Assembly: GCF_016907515.1 (NCBI RefSeq)
Contig: NZ_JAFBBY010000001.1
Span: forward strand, 4,464,001-4,528,000
Direction: 5' to 3'
DNA from: Nocardioides nitrophenolicus
Lineage (GTDB): Bacteria; Actinomycetota; Actinomycetes; Propionibacteriales; Nocardioidaceae
Length of the DNA: 64,000 nucleotides
The stretch's first letter is position 1. The number at the start of each line of letters is the position of its first letter. The notes beneath the pieces were generated by a model. The model made no database searches. It saw nothing but the letters and a program-made list of their open reading frames with translations, and was not told where the DNA came from. Shown here one piece after another: positions 27,924 through 36,413 of the stretch. The position numbers were made by a program, and so were the translations under genes.

Positions 27924-29662
27924 TGACGCGATCCCGAGCCCTCGTGGTGCTGGTCCTGGCCCTCGCCGTGCTGAGCGGGTGCACCTCGCTCCCGACCTCC
28001 GGCCCGGTCGTGCAGAGCAGTGGCACCGACCGCGACGACACCCGCCGGGCCAGCGACATCGACGCCCGGCCGCCGGTCGCGGGCGCCTCGCGCACCGAGG
28101 TGGTCACCGGCTTCCTCGACGCCATGACGGCGTGGCCGGTGCAGACCAGCGTCGCCAAGCAGTACCTCACCGACGAGGCCGCCGGGGGGTGGAACCCCGA
28201 GCAGGAGACGATCATCTACAGCGACTCGCTGCCGGTGCGCGAGAGCGGCGGCTCGGTGTCGGTGCAGCTCACCGGCGCCGACCGGCTCGACGCGGTCGGG
28301 GCCTGGCGCGGGTCGATGGGCATCGACGAGCTGACCCTCGACTTCCGGGTGGCGGTGCAGGACGGCGAGTACCGGATCACCGACCCGCCGGACGCGCTCG
28401 TCGTACCGGCCTCGTGGTTCCGGCAGCGCTACCACCAGGTCTCGCTCTACTACTTCGACCCCGTCGCCAAGATCCTGGTGCCCGAGCCGGTGTTCGTGCC
28501 CGAGGGCGACCAGCTCGCGACCAGCCTGGTCTCGGGCCTGCTGGCGGGGCCGCCGCCGTTGGCGCAGGGAGTGGTGCGCTCGTTCCTTCCCGCCGGGCTG
28601 AGCGTCGGGCTGTCCGTGCCGGTCAGCGACGCCGGGGTCGCCGACATCGCGCTGGTGGGAGAGGCACAGTCGGTGACCTCCGAGCAGGCCGAGCTGATGC
28701 TCGCCCAGCTCGCGTGGACGCTGCGCCAGGACCCGTCGGTCACGGCGCTGCGGGTCAGCGTCGACGGCACGCCGCTCCCGCTGCCCGGTGGCGTCGCGCA
28801 GTACTCCGTCGACGCCGCCGCCGCCTTCGGTCCCGCGGGGCCCGGCGGCGGCAAGACGCTCTACGGCATCAGCCAGGGCCGGCTGGTCTCCGGCGGCAAG
28901 GACACCCGGCTCGACCCGGTGACCGGCGTACTCGGCGACGAGGGGGCCGGTCTGGTCGCCGTCGCGGTCAGCCCCGACAACGAGCAGGCCGCCGGGGTCG
29001 ACGCCGGCGGCCACCGGGTGCGCCTGGCCCACGTCCAGCAGTCGACGGCGCAGCCCGCGGCCCAGGTGCTGCTCGACGGCGGGACCTATGCGCGCCCGAC
29101 CTGGGACCACGCCGGCCGGCTCTGGGTGCTCGAGCGGCGGCCCGCCGGCGCCGTCGTGTGGCTGTACGACGGCACCGAGCTGCGCACCGTCCGGGTCCCC
29201 GGCATCACCGGCACCCGCGCCCGGCACCTCGTGGTCAGCCGCGACGGCACCCGCCTGGTCGCCGTCGTCCGGGTGCCGCGCGCGGGCGACCAGGTCGTCG
29301 GCGCGCGGGTGTTCCTCAACGGCCGCGGCCAGGTGGCCCGCACCGGGCGCCCCTTCGTCGTCCGGGCGCCCGAGGGGAGCGCGATCACCGACCTCGCCTG
29401 GGCCGGCCCGATCCGCGTCGCCGTGCTCACCGCGACCGTGCCCGGCAGCCTCTACGAGGTCGACGTCGTCCCCGCCGACGGAGCGACGGTCGGGGTCGAC
29501 GTCCTGTCCACGATCGTGACCGGAGAGGTCCTCGGACTCGCCGCCTCGCCCGTCGAGGACGCGCCGATGTACGCCGTGTACGCCGACCGGTTCGTCGACC
29601 TGGTCCGCCAGGACAAGCACGACGCACCCGACGGGCTCAGCCAGCTCGACTACGCCGGCTGA
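27923..29662 (+). CDS. lpqB: Lipoprotein LpqB
   Basis: The 579-residue protein has a lipoprotein signal with lipobox LSGC (Cys20), followed by a SIMPL/GerMN-like domain (EVVTGFLDAMTAW, LVSGLLAGPPPLAQGVVRSFLP) and a propeller-like C-terminus. LpqB interacts with MtrB and modulates MtrAB signalling in mycobacteria. The one-base overlap with mtrB and a GGGAGGAG site just upstream indicate coupled expression. It should be anchored on the outer face of the membrane. Confidence 0.94.
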   Translation: MTRSRALVVLVLALAVLSGCTSLPTSGPVVQSSGTDRDDTRRASDIDARPPVAGASRTEVVTGFLDAMTAWPVQTSVAKQYLTDEAAGGWNPEQETIIYSDSLPVRESGGSVSVQLTGADRLDAVGAWRGSMGIDELTLDFRVAVQDGEYRITDPPDALVVPASWFRQRYHQVSLYYFDPVAKILVPEPVFVPEGDQLATSLVSGLLAGPPPLAQGVVRSFLPAGLSVGLSVPVSDAGVADIALVGEAQSVTSEQAELMLAQLAWTLRQDPSVTALRVSVDGTPLPLPGGVAQYSVDAAAAFGPAGPGGGKTLYGISQGRLVSGGKDTRLDPVTGVLGDEGAGLVAVAVSPDNEQAAGVDAGGHRVRLAHVQQSTAQPAAQVLLDGGTYARPTWDHAGRLWVLERRPAGAVVWLYDGTELRTVRVPGITGTRARHLVVSRDGTRLVAVVRVPRAGDQVVGARVFLNGRGQVARTGRPFVVRAPEGSAITDLAWAGPIRVAVLTATVPGSLYEVDVVPADGATVGVDVLSTIVTGEVLGLAASPVEDAPMYAVYADRFVDLVRQDKHDAPDGLSQLDYAG

Positions 29663-29730
29663 TCTCGCCGTCCTCCACAGCCCGTCCCGGGCTGCTTGCC
29701 CGAGCCGGACCGGCCTGCTGGGGTGGGCCG

Positions 29731-30444
29731 ATGGCCACCGCCCAGCTGCTCGTCGACGGCTTCGTCGACCTGGTGCTCGGCTCCCGCTGCGTCGGCTGCG
29801 AGCGGCCCGGACGCCCGCTGTGCCCGGCCTGCCGCGGCACCTGCCAGGAGCGGGCCGCGGACGCCTCCCCACACTGGCCGACGCCGAGCCCCGCGGGGCT
29901 GGTGCCGCCGTACGCCGTGGGGGAGTACGCCGGCGTGCTGCGCGCCCTCGTCCTGGCCCACAAGGAGCGCCGGGTGCTCGCCCTCGCCCGGCCCCTCGGC
30001 GAGCTGCTCGCCGGCGCCGTCGCCACCGCCGCGCCGCCCGGCCCACTCGTGCTGGTGCCGGTGCCCTCGCGCACCTCGAGCGTGCGGCAGCGCGGCCACG
30101 ACCCCACCCTGACCATGACCCGGCACGCCGCCCGGCTCCTCGGCGGCGACGCCCACGCCGCCCGGCTGCTGCGGCTGCGCCCCGGCGTCGTCGACCAGGC
30201 CGGGCTCGACGCCGCCGCCCGCGCCGCCAACCTCGACCGCTCGATGACGGTGCCCGCCGCCGGCGTACGACGGCTGGTGCGGGTGTGCCCCCGCGCCCAC
30301 GTCGTGATCTGCGACGACGTCCTTACCACCGGCGCCACGCTGCGCGAGGCACAGCGCGCCCTCGAGGCCGTGGGGCTGCCCGTGCACGCCGCCGCGGTCG
30401 TCGCCGCGACCCGGCGCAGGACCGACCCGCTGAACTTCGGGTGA
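29731..30444 (+). CDS. comF: ComF family phosphoribosyltransferase-like protein
   Basis: The 237-residue protein has an N-terminal zinc-finger-like region (CVGCERPGRPLCPACRGTC) and a C-terminal phosphoribosyltransferase fold with HVVICDDVLTTGATLREAQ and PVPSRTSSVRQRGHDP. ComF proteins act in DNA uptake in competent bacteria; in actinobacteria the role is unknown. It follows lpqB, as Rv3242c follows lpqB in mycobacteria. Confidence 0.88.
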   Translation: MATAQLLVDGFVDLVLGSRCVGCERPGRPLCPACRGTCQERAADASPHWPTPSPAGLVPPYAVGEYAGVLRALVLAHKERRVLALARPLGELLAGAVATAAPPGPLVLVPVPSRTSSVRQRGHDPTLTMTRHAARLLGGDAHAARLLRLRPGVVDQAGLDAAARAANLDRSMTVPAAGVRRLVRVCPRAHVVICDDVLTTGATLREAQRALEAVGLPVHAAAVVAATRRRTDPLNFG

Positions 30445-30471
30445 AGCCTTTCGTCGTCACCAGCGACGGAC

Positions 30472-30477
30472 TAACGT
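30472..30477 (+). promoter_or_regulatory. Possible -10 box of the raiA RNA
   Basis: TAACGT lies 6 bp before the closing helix of the structured RNA at 30483-30752, where a transcript would start. The matching -35 (around 30449-30454) is poor, so this is tentative. Confidence 0.35.
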
Positions 30478-30482
30478 CTGGT

Positions 30483-30752
30483 CATGGAGTCCGCCCGGGT
30501 CCGTGGTTGCGTCGCCCAGGCCGGGCGCGAGCCCAGCCAGGCGCGGCAAGCCGATGCCAGTCGCAGGCGAAACGGTCCACGTAAGCCGGCCCCCGGGCCG
30601 GTGAGCACGGTGCGGCTTAGTCGTAAGACCTGCCTCGGACCGGACGTCAGATGCGTCCGGCCCCGGGAGAGGGTCGGTAGTGGCAACAAGCTGCGGAAGC
30701 CCCAGCAGGCGGGTGTGGGGACGAAGACCAGGTCGGCCGGGCGGACTCCATG
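30483..30752 (+). ncRNA. Structured RNA upstream of hpf, probable raiA-motif RNA
   Basis: CATGGAGTCCGCCCGG (30483-30498) is perfectly complementary to CCGGGCGGACTCCATG (30737-30752), closing a domain of about 270 nt with a 16-bp helix. Inside are further perfect helices: CCGGCC/GGCCGG around 30583-30602, GTC-GTAA-GAC with a GNRA loop near 30621-30630, and CCGGACG/CGTCCGG near 30639-30662. The raiA RNA motif, described in Firmicutes and Actinobacteria, precedes genes for hibernation factors, and hpf starts 271 bp downstream. Its function is unknown. The identification rests on position and structure, not on a model search. Confidence 0.75.
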
Positions 30753-30756
30753 CTTG

Positions 30757-30910
30757 TTGGGCGCTCGCTCCGCTCGCGCATGTCGGCCGCGCTTCCGCGC
30801 GTTGCCTTCCTCCGCTCCGCTCGCTCGTTCCTCGCTCGCTGCGCTGCGTCCAGGCAACGCGGCGCGGCCGACGGGTGGGGGCGACGCTCGCTGCGCTCGC
30901 GCGCCCCGCG
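30757..30910. repeat. Inverted third copy of the 5.5-5.9 kb intergenic repeat
   Basis: Read on the minus strand, this carries the same parts as the copies at 5500-5864: CGCGTTGCCTGGACG-like left arm, GCAGCGAGCG tract, GGCAACGCG right arm and a CATGCGCGAGCG end with GCCCAA. Sequence between arms differs slightly. It sits between the structured RNA and hpf. The rest of the gap to 31023 holds no gene that I can see. Confidence 0.8.
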
Positions 30911-31023
30911 GGCCGACGTCATGCGGCCCCTCGAGTTCGTGCTGGCCGAGAAACGCGCCAGCACTCCGGCTCCCTGCCTCGGCAGGAGAACCCATCACGC
31001 CGAAATACCCTTGGAGGTAACTG

Positions 31024-31647
31024 ATGGATGTTGTGGTCACCGGACGGCACTGCGAGATCTCGGACCGGTTCCGAGAGCATGCCGCGGAGAAGCTCACCAA
31101 GCTGGAGAAGCACGATCACCGGATCATCCGGGTGCATGTGGAGGTGGACTGCGAACCCAACCCGCGACAGCACGACCAGGCTGTCCATGTCGAGCTCACG
31201 GCCTTCTCCAAGGGACCGGTGATCCGGGCCGAGGCCGCCGCTGACGACAAGATGGGAGCGCTCGACCTGGCCCTCGACAAGATGGCCGCCCAGATGCGCA
31301 AGGCCGCCGACCGGCGCCGGGTGCACCGCGGACGCCGGACGCCGGTCTCGGTCGGCAAGGCGCTGTCCGACGTACCCACCGCCGTGGTGGAGGAAGAGGA
31401 CGAGGTCGCCATCGAGCGGCAGGTCGGACCGATCACGGTGACCGGCGACGGACCGCTGGTCGTCCGCGAGAAGACGCACGCCGCGAGCCCGATGACGCTC
31501 GACCAGGCGCTCTACGAGATGGAGCTGGTCGGCCACGACTTCTACCTGTACGTCGACAAGGAGAGTGAGCGTCCGGCCGTTGTGTACCGCCGTCGCGGGT
31601 ACGACTACGGAGTGATCTCGCTGGACATCGGGAGCGATGAGGGCTGA
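31024..31647 (+). CDS. hpf: Long-form ribosome hibernation promoting factor
   Basis: The 207-residue protein has an N-terminal S30AE domain (MDVVVTGRHCEISDRFREHAAEKLTKLEKHD, about 1-105), a linker, and the C-terminal dimerization domain (PMTLDQALYEMELVGHDFYLYVDKESERPAVVYRRRGYDYGVISL). The long form dimerizes 70S ribosomes into inactive 100S particles during dormancy. TTGGAGGTAACTG provides a strong ribosome-binding site. The preceding raiA-type RNA may control it or be an independent RNA. It equals Rv3241c in the mycobacterial order. Confidence 0.95.
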   Translation: MDVVVTGRHCEISDRFREHAAEKLTKLEKHDHRIIRVHVEVDCEPNPRQHDQAVHVELTAFSKGPVIRAEAAADDKMGALDLALDKMAAQMRKAADRRRVHRGRRTPVSVGKALSDVPTAVVEEEDEVAIERQVGPITVTGDGPLVVREKTHAASPMTLDQALYEMELVGHDFYLYVDKESERPAVVYRRRGYDYGVISLDIGSDEG

Positions 31648-31703
31648 CGCCTGAATCCGGACGGGACCGGCGGACAACCGGGAGGTCGTGTCATGATGCC
31701 GCC

Positions 31704-32405
31704 GTGGCGGATGGTACTTCGCCGGCCGCAGCACCGGGACAGCCCGTGAGCGAGCCGGTACGTGTGGTGGTCGTCGACGACCAGGAGCTGTTCCGGCGTG
31801 GGCTGACCATGCTGCTCGGCATCGAGGACGGCATCGAGGTCGTCGGCGAAGCCAGCAACGGCATCGACGGCGTGAGCCTCGTGGTCAGCAGCGTGCCCGA
31901 CGTGGTGCTGCTGGACGTGCGGATGCCGAAGCAGTCCGGGATCGAGGCGTGCGTCGCGATCAAGGAGGCGGTCCCGATGACGAAGATCATCATGCTGACC
32001 GTCTCCGACGACGAGGCCGACCTCTACGAGGCCGTCAAGAGCGGTGCCTCGGGCTACCTCCTCAAGGACTCGTCCATCGAGGAGGTGGCCCAGGGCATCC
32101 GCGTCGTCGCCGACGGCCAGTCGCTGATCAGCCCGTCGATGGCGGCCAAGCTGATCGACGAGTTCAAGACGATGTCCAAGCCCGACCGCAACGCCGGCCC
32201 CGCGCTCAAGCTCACCGAGCGCGAGCTGGAGGTGCTCCGGTTCGTCGCCCGGGGGCTGAGCAACCGCGACGTGGCCGCGCAGCTCGCGATCAGCGAGAAC
32301 ACGGTCAAGAACCACGTGCGCAACATCCTCGAGAAGCTGCAGCTGCACTCGCGGATGGAGGCGGTCATGTACGCCGTGCGGGCCAAGCTGGTCGAGCTGG
32401 AGTAG
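31704..32405 (+). CDS. NarL/FixJ-family response regulator (orphan)
   Basis: The 233-residue regulator has a receiver domain (RVVVVDDQELFRRGLTMLL; phosphoacceptor Asp about 71 in VLLDVRMPKQSG; Lys in GYLLKDSS) and a LuxR helix-turn-helix (LTERELEVLRFVARGLSNRDVAAQLAISENTVKNHVRNILEKL). GTG 31704 is used; GTG 31746 is an alternative that removes 14 disordered residues. No kinase gene is adjacent, so its signal is unknown. Confidence 0.9.
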   Translation: MADGTSPAAAPGQPVSEPVRVVVVDDQELFRRGLTMLLGIEDGIEVVGEASNGIDGVSLVVSSVPDVVLLDVRMPKQSGIEACVAIKEAVPMTKIIMLTVSDDEADLYEAVKSGASGYLLKDSSIEEVAQGIRVVADGQSLISPSMAAKLIDEFKTMSKPDRNAGPALKLTERELEVLRFVARGLSNRDVAAQLAISENTVKNHVRNILEKLQLHSRMEAVMYAVRAKLVELE

Positions 32406-32418
32406 CTCGACCAGGGTG

Positions 32419-32510
32419 CGGATTCATCACGGTATGTAGGTGAGTGCGCGCTTCTGTAGTGGAACTCCGCTACAGAAGTGGCTATTCGCCTACATACCGT
32501 GATGAATCCG
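32419..32510. repeat. Nested perfect palindrome (element E4)
   Basis: A 22-bp left arm at 32419-32440 (core ATTCATCACGGTATGTAGG) is perfectly complementary to the right arm at 32489-32510. Inside, CTTCTGTAG (32451-32459) and CTACAGAAG (32470-32478) form a second hairpin. The element is less GC-rich than its surroundings. It lies between two genes on the same strand, 14 bp after the response regulator stop and 41 bp before the glycosylase start. Confidence 0.9.
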
Positions 32511-32550
32511 TCTCCCCAGGGCTGTCGGCGGCTGCTCCTAGGGTGAGCCC

Positions 32551-33756
32551 GTGCCCACCACCCAGTCGCTGTCGCTCGCGCAGGCCCGCCGGATCGCGCT
32601 GGCCGCGCAGGGCTTCCTGGATCCCGCTCACGCGGCGCCGACGCTGCGCACCTTCGACCGCACCCTGGCCCGCACCGGTGTGCTCCAGGTCGACAGCGTC
32701 AACGTGCTGCAGCGCGCCCACTTCATGCCGCTCTACTCCCGGATGGGTCCCTACGACGTCGGCCTGCTCCAGCGGGCGGCGAGTGGGCGCGCGCGGCGGG
32801 TGGTGGAGTACTGGGCGCACGTGCAGGCGTTCATGCCGGTCGAGCTGTGGCCGGCCATGCGCCACCGGATGGACGACTACCGCGCGCGGCGCGGCAAGTG
32901 GTTCACCGTCGAGGAGGGCGACGAGCTGGAGAAGGCGCTGCTCGCCGAGATCACCGACCGCGGGGCGAGCACGGCCCGCGAGCTCGACGACGGGCTGCCG
33001 CGCACGAAGGACCACTGGGGCTGGAACTGGTCGCGCACCCGCCGGATGCTCGACTACCTCTACATGACCGGCGAGCTGGCCATCTCCGGGCGCAACAGCC
33101 AGTTCGAGATCCGCTACGACCTGCCCGAGCGCGTGCTTCCGGCCGCGGTCCTGGAGCAGCCGGCGCTGAGCCGGACGGACGCCCACGTCGAGCTCGTACG
33201 TCGAGCGGCCCGGTCCCACGGCGTGGCGTCGGCCAACTGCCTGGCCGACTACTACCGGATCCGGGTCGGGGAGGCCCGGGTCGCGATCGACGAGCTGGTC
33301 GCGGCCGGTGAGCTGGAGCCGGTCGCGGTGCAGGGCTGGAACCGGCCGGCGTACCTGCACCGCGAGGCGCGGCTGCCGCGGCGGGTGGGGGCGCGGGCGC
33401 TGCTCAGCCCGTTCGACCCGGTGGTGTGGGAGCGGGACCGGGCCGAGGCGCTGTTCGACTTCTTCTACCGGATCGAGATCTACACCCCGGCGGAGCGGCG
33501 GGTGCACGGCTACTACGTGCTGCCGTTCCTGCTGGGCGACCGGATCGTGGGGCGGGTCGACCTCAAGGCCGACCGGGTGAGCGGGCGGCTGCTGGTGCAG
33601 TCGGCGTGGGCCGAGCCGCACGCGCCGGCCGAGACCGCGGCCGAGCTGGCCGCCGAGCTCGGCCGGCTGGCCGGCTGGCTGGGGCTGGCCGAGGTCGAGG
33701 TCGCCCCGAAGGGCGACCTCGCCCCGGCCCTGATCGCCGAGCTCGCCCGGAGCTAG
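32551..33756 (+). CDS. Winged-helix DNA glycosylase-like protein (AlkX/YcaQ family)
   Basis: The 401-residue protein matches the AlkZ/AlkX (HTH_42) family: LSLAQARRIALAAQGF, the QVDSVNVLQRAHFMPLYSRMG segment carrying the QxD signature, and VARRxxR-like helices with LSPFDPVVWERDRAEALFDFFYRIEIYTPAERRVHGYYVLPFLLGDRIVGRVDLKADR. Members remove alkylated bases or unhook interstrand crosslinks. Being in the YcaQ-like subgroup is inferred from the motif. It converges on the MFS gene, with ends overlapping by 4 bp. Confidence 0.85.
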   Translation: MPTTQSLSLAQARRIALAAQGFLDPAHAAPTLRTFDRTLARTGVLQVDSVNVLQRAHFMPLYSRMGPYDVGLLQRAASGRARRVVEYWAHVQAFMPVELWPAMRHRMDDYRARRGKWFTVEEGDELEKALLAEITDRGASTARELDDGLPRTKDHWGWNWSRTRRMLDYLYMTGELAISGRNSQFEIRYDLPERVLPAAVLEQPALSRTDAHVELVRRAARSHGVASANCLADYYRIRVGEARVAIDELVAAGELEPVAVQGWNRPAYLHREARLPRRVGARALLSPFDPVVWERDRAEALFDFFYRIEIYTPAERRVHGYYVLPFLLGDRIVGRVDLKADRVSGRLLVQSAWAEPHAPAETAAELAAELGRLAGWLGLAEVEVAPKGDLAPALIAELARS

Positions 33757-35219
33757 TCCGCCGTACCCGCCGAGCGGCCCAGCCCGCGGGGCAGGAACAC
33801 GGCCGCGGCCCCACCGACGACGGAGCAGGCCGCGATCATGCCGAGCGCGCCCAGGAACCCACCGCCGGAGTAGATCGGCGCGCCGCCCAGAACGGCGAGC
33901 ACGTGGCCGTTGAGGATCACGAAGCCGAGGGTGGTGCCGACCGCCCCCATCAGGGTGCGGCTGACCTCGGCGAGGCTGGAGCTGACGACCTGGCTCTCCG
34001 GCGGCACCGCCGCGATGACCAGGTTCGGGATGGCGGCGCCGGACAGGCCGATCGCCAGGTGGACGGCGGCGGTGCCGACCAGGACCAGTGACTGCTCACC
34101 ACGTCCCAGGCCCATCAGCAGGCAGCCCAGCGCGATCAGCACGGCGGCGGCGACCATGTGCACCTTCGCGCCGGTACGCCGGGCGGTCGCCCCGACGACC
34201 AGCCCACCGACGACGATGCCGATCCCGTTGACGACGCCGAACAGCGCGTACTCGCTCGCGGTCATGCCGAAGCCGTAGTCCTGGCCGAGGGCGCGGGGGG
34301 TCATCGCCATGATGGCGAGGAAGGAGCTGGTGGTCGCGCCGACACCGTAGACGAGGCCGGAGGAGACCACGCTCAGCAGCAGGGCGGGACGGCGCAGCTG
34401 ACGCAGGTCGATGAGCGGCTGCGTCGCGCGCCCGGCCTGAGCCAGCCAGACGGCGAACAGGACGACGCCGAGGGCGAGCAGGCCGAGGGTGGAGAGGTCG
34501 GTCCAGCCCCACTGCGGCCCCATGCTCACGCCGACGAGCACCGCGGCCACCGAGCAGCCGAGCAGGAGCGCGCCGACCAGGTCGAGGCGGGAGTCGGTCG
34601 AGCGCACCGGCGACTCGGGCACGACGAGCAGGGCGGCCAGCCCGAGGACCAGAGTCAGGACCGTGAGGAACCAGTACACGCCGGGCACGCCGTGGTTGTC
34701 GATCAGCCAGCCGGCGAGGAAGGGCTGGAGCACCACGACGACGCCGGTGCCGGTCATGGTCACGCTGACCGCGAACGGCACCATCCGAGGCGGGAAGAGG
34801 TCGCGGACCAGGGAGTAGGCCAAGAAGGCCACCGAGAAGATCGCGCCCTGGAGGCCACGGCCGATGATGAACAGCGCGAAGCTGCCGGCGACCGCCGAGA
34901 GCACGGAGCCGGCGAGGCTGACGAGCACCACGCCCATCAGCACCCGCTTCTTTCCGTACATGTCGGCGAGCTTGCCGACGAGAGGCATCGCCACGGCCGC
35001 GGTCAGGAACGCGATGGTCATCGACCAGCTGGCCTGCGTGGTGGCGTACCTCCCGGCGACCGCCGGCAGCGCCGTGCCGGAGAGCACCGCGGAGACCGGG
35101 ATGATCTCGGAGACGAGCACCAGCACGGTGAGCACGGCGGCGAGGCGGGGAGTCCAGAGGCGGCCCGAGCCACCCGTGTCGGGCGCGGCGTTGGCGCCGC
35201 GGTCGTTGATCGTCGTCAT
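33753..35219 (-). CDS. MFS transporter, last gene of the ring-cleavage operon
   Basis: The 488-residue protein has about 14 membrane segments. Motif A reads GKLADMYGKKRVL and motif C is near GTGVVVVLQPFLAGWLID. The ATG at 35217-35219 follows GAAGGG. It lies 20 bp after the HsaA-like gene on the same strand, so it is probably co-transcribed with the ring-cleavage genes. It could import the substrate or export a toxic intermediate; DHA2-like sequence favours export, context allows either. Confidence 0.87.
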   Translation of the reverse strand: MTTINDRGANAAPDTGGSGRLWTPRLAAVLTVLVLVSEIIPVSAVLSGTALPAVAGRYATTQASWSMTIAFLTAAVAMPLVGKLADMYGKKRVLMGVVLVSLAGSVLSAVAGSFALFIIGRGLQGAIFSVAFLAYSLVRDLFPPRMVPFAVSVTMTGTGVVVVLQPFLAGWLIDNHGVPGVYWFLTVLTLVLGLAALLVVPESPVRSTDSRLDLVGALLLGCSVAAVLVGVSMGPQWGWTDLSTLGLLALGVVLFAVWLAQAGRATQPLIDLRQLRRPALLLSVVSSGLVYGVGATTSSFLAIMAMTPRALGQDYGFGMTASEYALFGVVNGIGIVVGGLVVGATARRTGAKVHMVAAAVLIALGCLLMGLGRGEQSLVLVGTAAVHLAIGLSGAAIPNLVIAAVPPESQVVSSSLAEVSRTLMGAVGTTLGFVILNGHVLAVLGGAPIYSGGGFLGALGMIAACSVVGGAAAVFLPRGLGRSAGTAD

Positions 35220-35239
35220 CGGGTGGATCCCTTCGAGGG

Positions 35240-36403
35240 TCAGTAGATGGTTCCGGGGGCTCCGGTCAGCAGGTAGGTGCCGTACTCGTGGTTGGCGAGG
35301 TCGGGCACGTTGACGGCGTGGTGCTGGCCGGCATGGACGTCGCGCCAGACCGCCTGGAGCGGACTGGACGACGCGATGGAGCGAGGGCCTCCGACCTGGT
35401 ACGACTTGTCGGCCGCCGAGACCGCCAGGCCGACCGCCGCGACATGGTCGCGGCGGGTCCGTTGCCGGGTGCCCAGGGAGACGCGACCGCCGTCGGTCAC
35501 GGCCTCGAACGCCTCGACGGCGTTCGCCTGGAGGATCCGGTACGCCGTGTCCACCGCGCCGTCGGCCTCCGCGACCAGCGCGAGCGAGGCCGGGTGCGGC
35601 AGCTTGCTCGGGTCGACGGCGAGACGGCCGCGGTGGATCGCCAGGGCCTCGTCGTGCACGCGGCGGGCCATGCCGACCAGCGGCATGACGACGGCGTTGA
35701 CGAAGACCGTGTACCACGGCATCCGGAACAGGCCGGCGGTGTTCACCTCGTTGCCGGGGTACCGCTCGGCGTACAGGTCGGCGACGTCGTGCGTGCGGTG
35801 CCGCGGCACGAACGCGCCCTCGACGACGATGTCGTTGCTGCCCGTCCCGGCCAGGCCGGACGTGAACCAGACATCGTCGATCGTGTAGTCGCCGCGGGGG
35901 AGCAGCAGGTGCAGCATCCGCCCGGTGCGGGCGCCGTCCTCGTCGAGGACCATCGCACCGACGAAGACCCAGCCGCAGTGGTCGCTGCCCGAGGAGAAGC
36001 CCCAGCGACCGTTGAGCTCGTAGCCGCCCGGCACCGGCCGCGCCGTCCCCGCCGGGCTGTACGACGAGCTGATCCAGGTGTCGGGATCCTCGCCCCACAC
36101 CTCGCGCTGGGCGCGGTCGTCGTAGAGCCCGAGGTGCCAGGAGTGGACGCCGACCACGCCGGTCACCCAGCCGGCCGAGCTGGACTGCCGGGCGATGTCG
36201 TGCATCGCGGCGTTGAAGACCTGTGGGGTGGACTCGTGGCCGCCGTAGCGCCGCGGCTGCAGGAGGCGCATGACGCCGGACTCGCGCAGGATCTTGGCGG
36301 ACTCGTCGGTGAGCCGACGCTCCTCGACGCAGGCGGTTTCCAGGGCGCGGAGGCGGTCGGCGTCGGCGTGGATGGCGTCGAGGACGGGGTGCTGGACGTG
36401 CAT
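35240..36403 (-). CDS. Flavin-dependent monooxygenase, acyl-CoA dehydrogenase fold (HsaA-like, copy 2)
   Basis: The 387-residue protein belongs to the two-component group D flavin monooxygenases. Sequence RRLTDESAKILRESGVMRLLQPRRYGGHE, SSAGWVTGVVGVHSWHLGLYDDRAQREVWG and WGFSSGSDHCGWVFVGA resembles HsaA, which ortho-hydroxylates 3-HSA in steroid degradation using reduced flavin from HsaB. A similar but divergent copy is at 38062-39264. Two copies could act at different positions or on different intermediates. The ATG is 11 bp downstream of the hydrolase stop. Confidence 0.85.
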   Translation of the reverse strand: MHVQHPVLDAIHADADRLRALETACVEERRLTDESAKILRESGVMRLLQPRRYGGHESTPQVFNAAMHDIARQSSSAGWVTGVVGVHSWHLGLYDDRAQREVWGEDPDTWISSSYSPAGTARPVPGGYELNGRWGFSSGSDHCGWVFVGAMVLDEDGARTGRMLHLLLPRGDYTIDDVWFTSGLAGTGSNDIVVEGAFVPRHRTHDVADLYAERYPGNEVNTAGLFRMPWYTVFVNAVVMPLVGMARRVHDEALAIHRGRLAVDPSKLPHPASLALVAEADGAVDTAYRILQANAVEAFEAVTDGGRVSLGTRQRTRRDHVAAVGLAVSAADKSYQVGGPRSIASSSPLQAVWRDVHAGQHHAVNVPDLANHEYGTYLLTGAPGTIY

Positions 36404-36413
36404 GGGTGCTCCT

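Noticed and set aside
30484..31020. Open frame starting at ATG 30484 before hpf
   Set aside because: It lies within the structured RNA and the GC-rich repeat; composition and lack of a family signal argue against a protein.
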